This document shows positions 1-5,928 of a stretch of DNA of 7,300 nucleotides, one piece after another. The stretch spans positions 1 through 7,300 of the forward strand of contig CABYOG010000046.1 in NCBI GenBank assembly GCA_902520575.1, given 5' to 3'. Within the stretch, counting starts at the first letter, position 1. Every line of letters starts with the position of its first letter. This DNA comes from an uncultured SAR116 cluster alpha proteobacterium. GTDB lineage: Bacteria > Pseudomonadota > Alphaproteobacteria > Puniceispirillales > Puniceispirillaceae. The notes below the pieces were generated by a model. The model did no database searches, was not told the origin of the DNA, and saw only the letters and a list, made by a program, of their open reading frames with translations. Made by a program: the position numbers and the translations under genes.

Positions 1-1189
1 TGAAGTGCAGATTGCCATCTCCCATATGACCATAACCGCAAATTCTTGTCTTTGTGCAAACTTTGCGCACTTCTTCAGTTGCCTTCTTGTAAAAAGCTGA
101 CAGTTCTGAACGGCACACGGATATATCTGTATTTACAGGTTTTGATTCTCGTTTTGTCGACTCAGGTCCATGCTCGCGTATATCCCATAATTGTTGACGC
201 TGTGTCTCATTTTGGGCAAGTGTGGCATCAGTGACCAACCCATCCTCAAAAGCATTCGCAAGAAAGTCTTCCATAAAAACATGGAGGGGTATTACTCCAG
301 TTTTGTCTGGCTGCCCATCCTTTTCATCTGAACTAGCAATTTCCATTAGCACCATGAATTCTGGCAGAGGTGATAAAGGACAGGGGATGTCTGGGAATTG
401 TTTGAATATAATTTTTAAAAGGCTAGCAGGCATCAATTCAAAGGCTTCTACCTGCTCCCCACTTTTTGTCTGTAGTTGGCCAAGAAGCTCAACACCTGCC
501 TCAATATCCCTTATGCCAGCGAGCGCAGTTGCTCTCACCTTTGGCAAGGAAAACAATTTGCATGAGGCAGCTGTAATGATACCGAGTGTGCCTTCTGAGC
601 CAATAAACAGATGCTTTAAATCATAGCCAGTATTATCTTTTCGTAGCGGACTTAACAGGTTCATCACTCGTCCGCCCAGAAGGACAACCTCAACGCCTAA
701 GCATAAATCACGCGTATTACCATAACGCACCACATTCACACCACCTGCATTTGTAGACAAATTGCCGCCTATTGTGCAGCTACCTTTTGCTGCAAGGTTC
801 AAAGGAAAATAAAGATTATGCTCCTCTGCTGTCTTGTGAAGTTCCTCAAGAATGCAACCTGATTCAACAATCATGGATCGGTTCTTTACTGATAATTCCC
901 GCACCTTGTTCATTTTTGTCAGGCTGAGCACAATAGATTGACCGCTTTTGTCAGGAATGCCGCCACCAACCAATCCAGTATTCCCGCCTTGAGGGACAAT
1001 TATGATGTTATGTTTGTCAGCGATGGCCATAATTTGAGCGACTTGTTCTGTCGATCGCGGAAATAACACGCCTTGCGCAGCACCATCAAACTGGCCACGC
1101 CAGTCCATCAGGTGTGGGGCCATATCATCTCGCTGATGTAAGATGTCCTTATCGTCCAAGACAGTTGCAAAATGCTTTAAATCACTCAT
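1..1189 (-). CDS. FAD-linked oxidase, D-2-hydroxyglutarate / D-lactate dehydrogenase (GlcD) family, C-terminus off the left edge
   Basis: This is a flavoenzyme of the VAO/PCMH fold that probably oxidises a D-2-hydroxy acid and passes electrons to an acceptor such as the quinone pool or an electron-transfer flavoprotein. The window holds 396 codons from the ATG at 1189; family members have about 460-480 residues, so some 70-80 C-terminal residues are missing. The FAD-binding domain (about residues 40-215) shows PQGGNTGLVGG at 66-76, IGGNLSTNAGG at 140-150 and GSEGTLGIIT at 197-206. The C-terminal FAD-oxidase domain follows and contains the metal-binding signature HMGDGNLH at 388-395, just before the edge. 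The start has an AAAAGG ribosome-binding site nine bases upstream, and the gene lies 28 bp behind the Sua5-type gene on the same strand, so the two are probably co-transcribed. Residues usually contacting the substrate look altered (N353 where Lys is expected, P342), so the exact substrate is uncertain. Family assignment is firm; the substrate is inference. Confidence 0.9.
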   Translation of the reverse strand, partial: MSDLKHFATVLDDKDILHQRDDMAPHLMDWRGQFDGAAQGVLFPRSTEQVAQIMAIADKHNIIIVPQGGNTGLVGGGIPDKSGQSIVLSLTKMNKVRELSVKNRSMIVESGCILEELHKTAEEHNLYFPLNLAAKGSCTIGGNLSTNAGGVNVVRYGNTRDLCLGVEVVLLGGRVMNLLSPLRKDNTGYDLKHLFIGSEGTLGIITAASCKLFSLPKVRATALAGIRDIEAGVELLGQLQTKSGEQVEAFELMPASLLKIIFKQFPDIPCPLSPLPEFMVLMEIASSDEKDGQPDKTGVIPLHVFMEDFLANAFEDGLVTDATLAQNETQRQQLWDIREHGPESTKRESKPVNTDISVCRSELSAFYKKATEEVRKVCTKTRICGYGHMGDGNLHF

Positions 1190-1217
1190 TTGAATTTGCC
1201 TTTTGAAAGCGACTTTT

Positions 1218-2195
1218 TCAGGCCCCTAAATATGGAGACGGTCTGGGGGCTGCAGCGCGAGAAATACGGTCGTTGATTGCCAGACCTAATCCTGCCATGG
1301 GGATTGGGCTAAAGGCAATAGCTGCTGTTCCTAGGGCATCTGCCTCGTGGAGTACGGCAAACAGGTTTGCAGCTGCTTCAATAAGGTCAGCCTGTTCGGA
1401 TAAATTAAAATCTGGTATGAGCCCATTTCTTGATGGCCCAAAGCCAATATAGACCTCATTCTGACGCTTGTCTTCAGCATTCAGGCGTACAGTAGCCCGC
1501 GGCGCATAATGGCTTTCAATCTGACCTGGAGACACAGGTTGTGAAGCCTGATTAAGAGGTTTTGATATTTGCAGCTCTATGCCGACTTGGTCTCTAATCT
1601 GTTCCGGGGTCAGCGGGCCCGGCCGCAGCAACACAGGGAGTTCCGGGCGGCAATCTATAACTGTTGATTCAATGCCGCTTTCACACGGCCCACCATCCAG
1701 AATCATATCGCAGGCTGCACCAAGACCATTGGCAACATGCGCAGCTGTTGAAGGGCTTATGCCGCCGCTTGGGTTTGCAGAGGGAGCAACCACTGGGACT
1801 TTTAACCGTTCAAGCAAATCCAGCGCTGCCGGATGGGAAGGGACGCGAATGGCGAGTGTATCTGTGCCTGCAGAAGCAAGCGCTGTGATCAGGCTGTTTT
1901 TAGGTCTTCGCAAAATTAATGTCATGGCACCCGGCCAAAATGCTGCGGCTAGACGCGTTGCCGCATTGTTACGATGTCCCGCAGCGAGGGCAGCTTCTAC
2001 TGAGGAGAAGTGGCTGATCAGCGGATTGAATTGTGGCCTTTGTTTTGCCGAAAATATGCGGGCAACAGCTAATGCGTTAGTTGCCACTGCACCCAGCCCA
2101 TAAACAGTCTCAGTCGGAAAGGCAACAAGTCCCCCAGCCTGCAGACAATCAGCAGCCTGCTTCAGATTTTTGTTATTAATGGCATGTATAAGCAT
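1218..2195 (-). CDS. L-threonylcarbamoyladenylate synthase, long Sua5 form (tRNA t6A synthesis)
   Basis: The enzyme makes threonylcarbamoyl-AMP from threonine, bicarbonate and ATP, the first step of the universal t6A37 modification of ANN-decoding tRNAs; the TsaD complex then transfers the group to tRNA. The protein has 325 residues. The YrdC-like catalytic domain (about 8-200) shows PTETVYGLG at 27-35, the K51/R53...N57-P58 substrate motif, APSANPSGG at 137-145, SGIESTVID at 173-181 and LLRPGPLT at 189-196. A linker carrying SPGQIESHYAPR (222-233) leads to the C-terminal Sua5 domain, which ends with the typical AINDRISRAAAPR (306-318). That second domain separates Sua5 from the roughly 190-residue TsaC/YrdC form. 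The ATG at 2195 has no strong ribosome-binding site, but it gives the usual short lead before the domain. It is divergent from the SRAP gene across 112 bp and is followed by the FAD-linked oxidase. It is presumably essential housekeeping. Confidence 0.95.
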   Translation of the reverse strand: MLIHAINNKNLKQAADCLQAGGLVAFPTETVYGLGAVATNALAVARIFSAKQRPQFNPLISHFSSVEAALAAGHRNNAATRLAAAFWPGAMTLILRRPKNSLITALASAGTDTLAIRVPSHPAALDLLERLKVPVVAPSANPSGGISPSTAAHVANGLGAACDMILDGGPCESGIESTVIDCRPELPVLLRPGPLTPEQIRDQVGIELQISKPLNQASQPVSPGQIESHYAPRATVRLNAEDKRQNEVYIGFGPSRNGLIPDFNLSEQADLIEAAANLFAVLHEADALGTAAIAFSPIPMAGLGLAINDRISRAAAPRPSPYLGA

Positions 2196-2216
2196 TTCAC
2201 AAAATGGTCTTACTGT

Positions 2217-2244
2217 TTGTAATCAGAATTCAGTCTGTTATGAT
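2217..2244 (+). promoter_or_regulatory. Candidate sigma70-type promoter for the SRAP gene
   Basis: TTGTAA at 2217-2222 and TATGAT at 2239-2244 are separated by 16 bp and match the consensus hexamers at four and five of six positions. Transcription would start near 2250, leaving a leader of nearly 60 bases before the SRAP start codon. The site lies in the 112-bp divergent gap between the Sua5 and SRAP genes. I see no LexA-type (GTTC-N7-GTTC) or Ada-type box in this gap, so damage induction is not indicated by sequence. This is based only on matching the consensus by eye. Confidence 0.35.
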
Positions 2245-2307
2245 AAAAAGTTACTGTTAAGGCAATTATATTTTGCACTGCCGCGCTTAAAGGGGGAAAA
2301 TGCCGAC

Positions 2308-2985
2308 ATGTGTGGGCGTTTCACGCTGACCACAACTGCTGATGAATTGCAAAAACGGTTTGGCGTCCGTGTTTTGCAGAATATCGTTCCCAGGTGGAAT
2401 ATTGCGCCGTCTCAGTCTTCCCTTGTTTTGAGGCAGTCTAGCTTGAAGGTTTCGGCAAGCTTTGCTGAGTTCGGTTTGCGTGTGGGTCAGAATGGCAAAC
2501 GGCTCATTAATGCCCGGGCTGAAACTGTCTCTGAAAAGCCAATATTCCGAGATGCCTTTTCAATCTCACGTTGTCTGGTTCCCTCAAGTGGCTGGTATGA
2601 ATGGGCTGGGAAGGGCCGCCCGTTTCATATTCAGTTAGTTGATGCACGAGTGATGGCTTTTGCTGGCTTGTATTTTAAATCTGGTCCACCTTCGCAAGCT
2701 GGCCAGTTTGTTATCCTGACGACTGCTGCAGAGGCAGAACTAGCAAAGGTTCATCATCGCAGTCCTCTTGTCTTACCTGTATCAAATTGGCAGTCTTGGT
2801 TGTCCGGAGCAGAGGTAGAAGCTGAGGCGTGTTTGGTTCCTCCTTTGGCACGCTATTTTAATATTTATCCTGTCGCATCTGCGGTCGGTGATATCAGTCA
2901 AGATAACGCTTCTCTTATTGCACCATCTATTCATCAGGACAGATCCTTTCTGGCAGAGCTGCAAGGTGATTTATTCGCGGGTTAA
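2308..2985 (+). CDS. SRAP-domain protein (YedK/HMCES family), abasic-site DNA-protein crosslinker
   Basis: SRAP proteins react through the alpha-amine and thiol of Cys2 with the ring-opened sugar of an abasic site in single-stranded DNA, forming a thiazolidine crosslink that shields the lesion. The start is set by chemistry: the reading frame stays open back to 2170, but only the ATG at 2308 puts Cys at position 2 (MCGRF), and an AGGGGG ribosome-binding site lies at 2291-2296. The product is 225 residues, normal for bacterial SRAP. Visible motifs are PRWNIAPSQ (28-36), INARAET (67-73, with the expected active-site Asn68 and Arg70), RCLVPSSGWYEW (88-99, Glu98) and VHHRSP (148-153, His149 as the probable catalytic His). 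Deviations are FGL (55-57) where WGL is usual, a short stretch before the NARAE motif, and HHRSP in place of the usual H-x-RMP. Its 3' end overlaps the convergent DNA glycosylase gene by 15 bp. The family call is firm. Confidence 0.95.
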   Translation: MCGRFTLTTTADELQKRFGVRVLQNIVPRWNIAPSQSSLVLRQSSLKVSASFAEFGLRVGQNGKRLINARAETVSEKPIFRDAFSISRCLVPSSGWYEWAGKGRPFHIQLVDARVMAFAGLYFKSGPPSQAGQFVILTTAAEAELAKVHHRSPLVLPVSNWQSWLSGAEVEAEACLVPPLARYFNIYPVASAVGDISQDNASLIAPSIHQDRSFLAELQGDLFAG

Positions 2986-3633
2986 TTTTCTTTGCGTTGG
3001 CGTGCCATTTCCAACGAGGCAGCTGTGCAAATGCCACAACAGCAGGGCGGCTGCTCCGCGGTAAGGCTGCCACCGGCGTGCAAATTCGTCCATTTCTGAG
3101 TGTGTTGGCAGTCTATCTAAAATCTTCAACCGCTTGACTGCTTTAATCAACGCAAGGTCATTTCCTGGCCAGGCGTCAAAATCTGACAGACAGAACAGTC
3201 GGTAATTTGAAACTGTCCAACTGCCGATGCCTCTGAACTCTATCAATTTAGCAGAAAATTTTTCGGCAGGCTGCTTGTTGAGTTGTTGCAAGTTCAGTCT
3301 GCCATCTGTCTCTGCACGCGCCAGTTCAATTACATATTCCGCCTTTCGCCGGCTGAGCCCTACAGATTGCAAGTCATCAACATTCAAACTGGCGAGGGCA
3401 TCTGCTTCCTGCCATCCATTTTTTTGGAGGCGCTGCCATAGAACTTTAGCGACCCGACGGGATATCTGTTGTCCCAAGATAATTCTGACCAGTGATGGAA
3501 AAGTCGCAGGCTCAAAACGGTCGGGCGGGTTGCCATATGTTTTTCTAGCGCTAGCTAAATCCTCATCTAGCTTATCAAGGCAGCTCAACGCCTTAAAAAA
3601 TTCTGAGTGGCTTGTGAGCTTGTTTTTTACCAT
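2971..3633 (-). CDS. DNA-3-methyladenine glycosylase II-like protein (HhH-GPD superfamily, AlkA-type)
   Basis: This is a base-excision-repair enzyme that probably removes alkylated purines such as 3-methyladenine, leaving an abasic site. The protein has 220 residues, a short AlkA-like form without the extra N-terminal domain of E. coli AlkA. The helical HhH-GPD core shows ILGQQISRRVAKVLWQRL (52-69), SVGLSRRKAEYV (90-101), the helix-hairpin-helix LIEFRGIGSWTVSNY (130-144) and the catalytic aspartate region DAWPGNDLALIKA (153-165), with Asp159 as the likely catalytic residue. The closing RWQPYRGAAALLLWHL (187-202) is also typical. There is no Cys4 iron-sulfur motif, which argues against the Nth/MutY branch. 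The ATG at 3633 is bounded by an in-frame TAA three codons upstream; the ribosome-binding site is weak. It is convergent with the SRAP gene (15-bp overlap) and divergent from the cytochrome b gene. Substrate range cannot be read from sequence. Confidence 0.9.
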   Translation of the reverse strand: MVKNKLTSHSEFFKALSCLDKLDEDLASARKTYGNPPDRFEPATFPSLVRIILGQQISRRVAKVLWQRLQKNGWQEADALASLNVDDLQSVGLSRRKAEYVIELARAETDGRLNLQQLNKQPAEKFSAKLIEFRGIGSWTVSNYRLFCLSDFDAWPGNDLALIKAVKRLKILDRLPTHSEMDEFARRWQPYRGAAALLLWHLHSCLVGNGTPTQRKLTRE

Positions 3634-3643
3634 AATAATTTAC

Positions 3644-3671
3644 TTGACTTCGTTTTTGCTGCAACCGTAAT
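3644..3671 (+). promoter_or_regulatory. Possible promoter upstream of the cytochrome b gene
   Basis: TTGACT at 3644-3649 is a good -35 match (five of six). The best -10 at acceptable spacing is CGTAAT at 3666-3671 (16-bp spacer, four of six). It lies in the 74-bp divergent gap between the glycosylase and cytochrome b genes, with the cytochrome start codon at 3708. The weak -10 makes this tentative. I found no FNR-type TTGAT-N4-ATCAA box. Confidence 0.22.
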
Positions 3672-3707
3672 CCTACAGTTTCTCCTGAACAAAACAAGAG
3701 ATAGCAT

Positions 3708-4397
3708 TTGACTGACATCAAACCTCAAAAACTAACATCAGACCAGATTATATGGGATTTGCCGCTAAGGGTATTTCATTGGTTACTTGTCTTGTGTATT
3801 GTGACCTCTGTGACATCAGCCAAGTTAGGTCTGACAGCTATTCATGAAAGAAGTGGTCTTGCTGTCATAGCCTTAATTCTGTTCAGAATTGTATGGGGAT
3901 TTTCAGGCAGCCAGACAGCCCGTTTTTCAAGTTTTTTAAAATCACCACTGCATGTATGGTATTCACTTCGAAAACTGATGTTGAAACAGACTGATGATTT
4001 GTCTGGCCATTCTGCCTTGGGCGGTTATGCCACAATTGTGTTGTTGACCATATGCATCGTAATGGCCGTGTCAGGGTCTTTTTCAACAGATGATATTTTG
4101 TATGAAGGGCCTTTTGCCCATTTTGCGCCTGATTATATCAAGCTGGCTTCATCTGTTCATCACATGACTGAAAATGCACTATTTGCAGTAATTTTTCTGC
4201 ATCTTCTTGCGCTGTTTGTCTATTTTTGGCGGCTGAAAAAGAACTTAGTGCCCGCGATGATTACCGGCAGCCGGCCAAAAGCTGTCGGGCCAAGTGGCGC
4301 AATAACAATGTCGCATACAGTTTTTGGTTTGTTACTAATGACCGCGCTTGTCGGTTTATTCCAACTTGCGCCATTACTGAAACCAAGCCTGTTTTGA
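3708..4397 (+). CDS. Cytochrome b561-type membrane dihaem cytochrome b (bacterial / Ni-hydrogenase b-subunit family)
   Basis: This inner-membrane cytochrome b very likely takes electrons from quinol and passes them to a periplasmic partner. The 229 residues include the family opening IWDLPLRVFHW (15-25), His24 in helix 1, HERSG (46-50) with His46 at the head of helix 2, GHSALGG (100-106), H151/H152 and His165 in helix 4; four of these histidines should bind two b haems. Membrane segments lie at about 20-38, 47-66, 106-125, 154-174 and 203-222, the last being a C-terminal extra helix. The start is a TTG at 3708: an in-frame TAG sits one codon upstream (3702-3704), and no later ATG precedes the first motif, so TTG is forced. 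An AAGAG ribosome-binding site ends seven bases before it. The cytochrome c' gene faces it 83 bp downstream and is a plausible redox partner. Confidence 0.9.
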   Translation: MTDIKPQKLTSDQIIWDLPLRVFHWLLVLCIVTSVTSAKLGLTAIHERSGLAVIALILFRIVWGFSGSQTARFSSFLKSPLHVWYSLRKLMLKQTDDLSGHSALGGYATIVLLTICIVMAVSGSFSTDDILYEGPFAHFAPDYIKLASSVHHMTENALFAVIFLHLLALFVYFWRLKKNLVPAMITGSRPKAVGPSGAITMSHTVFGLLLMTALVGLFQLAPLLKPSLF

Positions 4398-4480
4398 CAT
4401 GTTTCTGTTGTTTTAAGTTTCGCCATCAGGGTCTATTTTCAGTCCGGCTTAAGTAATGCAGAAATGCGTTTCGATGCCAC

Positions 4481-4897
4481 CTAGTTGGTCTTGAAAGAAC
4501 GATGACAGGATTTACAGGTTCCGCTTAGTTTTTGAACAGCGGCCATTATTTGTCCTGCATCCTCGGTGCCCGCTGCCTGTTCGAGTTGCAGGGCAGCTTC
4601 ATTGTTTGCAGCTGCCTTTGACTGGAAATCATCAAAATTCAGCCAAATAGCGTCAAGAGCCCCGGCACTTTCTGACCCTTCAGGAAAAAAGTCTGGCATC
4701 TTAATGGCCCAGTCAGCAATATTTCTCCCACCAGCAGCAATGGCTTCAAAATCGCCCTCACCGATTTGTGTCTGAATAGCGCGTAGGATGGCGACATTTT
4801 CCTTGAATTTCGCTTTTCGCTCCTCAACCACACCTGCTTGTGTTGCGCTAGCTAGACATGTTGCCAAAACGCTGGTTGTCAGAAACAGATGTTTCAT
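4481..4897 (-). CDS. Cytochrome c' (class II periplasmic c-type cytochrome)
   Basis: Cytochrome c' is a periplasmic four-helix-bundle haem protein linked in other bacteria to binding nitric oxide and to electron transfer. The 138-residue precursor has a signal peptide (1-21, K2 then a hydrophobic core, cleavage expected after TQA21), giving a mature protein of about 117 residues. The haem site is at the extreme C-terminus, as in all class II cytochromes: C128-K-S-C131-H132, with His132 as the axial ligand. FPEGSESAG...AIWLNFDDFQSKA (71-95) is a strong family match. Near the mature N-terminus, ERKAKFKEN (26-34) places Phe31 where c-556 types have a Met ligand, suggesting a five-coordinate haem. 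The start is well supported by AGGAG (4906-4910 on this strand) eight bases from the ATG. It is convergent with the cytochrome b gene and divergent from the exporter gene. Confidence 0.93.
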   Translation of the reverse strand: MKHLFLTTSVLATCLASATQAGVVEERKAKFKENVAILRAIQTQIGEGDFEAIAAGGRNIADWAIKMPDFFPEGSESAGALDAIWLNFDDFQSKAAANNEAALQLEQAAGTEDAGQIMAAVQKLSGTCKSCHRSFKTN

Positions 4898-4992
4898 GGT
4901 GTTAACTCCTGTAAAAAAATTATCTGTTGCTGTTACGACAAGATATTGTAAACCAGATTGTGTTTTTCTCAGTCAACTTAGGTTATTTTACG

Positions 4993-5928
4993 ATGCCCGG
5001 TCCGATGATAGGTGTTTTTTGCACTTTGAGTGCAGTTGCGTTCGGGCTTCTCGCAGGCTTAATTGTTAAAGTGCTCTCCGATGATCTCTCTTTGCTGACA
5101 ACGTTATTCTACCGCTTTCTATTTTGCCTTCCTCTTATATTAGGCGTGGCCTTGTGGGCGAGAGGTGGTGATTTTTTAAAGCTGCAGCAGAAAAAGACGA
5201 TGCTTTTCAGGATTTTGTTTGGTCTGGCTGGCATTCTGCTCTGGTTTTTAGCTCTGCGGAATATTTCTCTTGGCCAGGCTACCGCCTTATTCCAGTCTTC
5301 TGTTCTGTTTGTAACGCTTGCCTCTCCACTGGTGCTCTCAGAGCGTGTTGGCCCTTTTCGTATGGGTGCTGTTCTGGTAGGCATGGTTGGTATCGTCCTA
5401 CTTACGGATCCCTTCTCTGCACCGCTAACCAAAGGTATTCTATATTCAGTTGCTGGCGCTGTGGTTCATGCGGGCCTCTCTTTGTCCTTACGGCGGCTCG
5501 GCAAGCGGGATGAACCAGTAACAATAGCTCTTTTGCATAATCTTGCAGGTTTTGTGGTTTGGAGTAGTTGTTTTTTAATGTTTCCTGACCAATGGCAGGT
5601 ACCTGTTGGCCAACAATGGATTTTATTGATTGCGCTAGGAGTAATTAGTTCTCTTCTTCAATTGTCATTTACATTTGCCTACAAATTCAGTGATGCAGTC
5701 GTTGTCGTGACTTTGCGGTACTTGCAGGTGCCCTCAGCAGGAATTTTGGGATTTGTACTATTTTCTGAAGTTCCAACTTTTGTGCAGGTTGGGGGAGCAA
5801 CGATAGTGGTCACATCGTGTATGTTTATTGTTTGGCGGGAATTTGTTATCTCTCGTAAGCAACACGACTCAAACCTGCGAAAACAAGAGGGAAGAGCCTA
5901 TGATAATTCGTCTAATGGGAGAAATTGA
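4993..5928 (+). CDS. DMT-superfamily EamA-type transporter
   Basis: This is a ten-helix inner-membrane carrier of the drug/metabolite transporter superfamily; members usually export amino acids or other small metabolites, and no substrate can be read here. From the ATG at 4993 it has 311 residues, normal for the family. Two EamA repeats are visible: helices at about 5-27, 35-56, 70-88, 93-115 and 122-138 form the first, and 146-167, 178-197, 209-229, 234-261 and 266-285 the second. Repeat-typical stretches are RFLFCLPLIL (41-50), ALRNISLGQATALFQSSVLF (87-106) and LRYLQVPSAGILGFVLFSEV (241-260). The ATG at 4993 has TTAGG at 4978-4982 ten bases upstream; the frame also opens at a TTG (4927) or an ATG at 5005, but the TTG start would add 22 residues of no family character. 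A hydrophilic tail (287-311) follows the last helix. The end overlaps the next gene by 29 bp. Confidence 0.9.
   Translation: MPGPMIGVFCTLSAVAFGLLAGLIVKVLSDDLSLLTTLFYRFLFCLPLILGVALWARGGDFLKLQQKKTMLFRILFGLAGILLWFLALRNISLGQATALFQSSVLFVTLASPLVLSERVGPFRMGAVLVGMVGIVLLTDPFSAPLTKGILYSVAGAVVHAGLSLSLRRLGKRDEPVTIALLHNLAGFVVWSSCFLMFPDQWQVPVGQQWILLIALGVISSLLQLSFTFAYKFSDAVVVVTLRYLQVPSAGILGFVLFSEVPTFVQVGGATIVVTSCMFIVWREFVISRKQHDSNLRKQEGRAYDNSSNGRN
5887..5896 (+). promoter_or_regulatory. Ribosome-binding site setting the start of the EF-hand gene
   Basis: The purine run GAGGGAAGAG lies inside the 3' end of the exporter gene and ends three bases before the ATG at 5900; its GAGG core is nine bases away. It favours that ATG over the upstream opening of the same frame at 5828, and over the ATG at 5915. 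Placement inside the preceding gene is consistent with translational coupling. Confidence 0.6.

Noticed and set aside
222..626. Plus-strand open frame of 134 codons
   Set aside because: It lies entirely opposite the FAD-linked oxidase, whose motifs are unmistakable, and its translation has no recognisable domain.
1200..1217. TGAAA...TTTCA inverted repeat between the Sua5 and oxidase genes
   Set aside because: The five-pair A/T-rich stem is followed by the oxidase ribosome-binding site rather than a T-run, so it is unlikely to terminate transcription.
1579..2103. Plus-strand open frame of 174 codons
   Set aside because: It is the antisense shadow of the conserved Sua5 gene, with a low-complexity translation and no ribosome-binding site that I can see.
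2170..2307. N-terminal extension of the SRAP reading frame by 46 residues
   Set aside because: SRAP chemistry needs Cys at position 2, and the ATG at 2308 gives MCGRF with a ribosome-binding site; the extension overlaps the Sua5 start and has no family similarity.
3634..3707. LexA, Ada or FNR-type operators upstream of the glycosylase and cytochrome b genes
   Set aside because: A single GAAC is present at 3687-3690, but no second half-site at the right spacing and no FNR-like dyad was found.
4398..4480. Terminator or small RNA in the gap between the cytochrome genes
   Set aside because: The 83 bp show only scattered three- to six-base inverted repeats and no GC-rich stem with a T-run.
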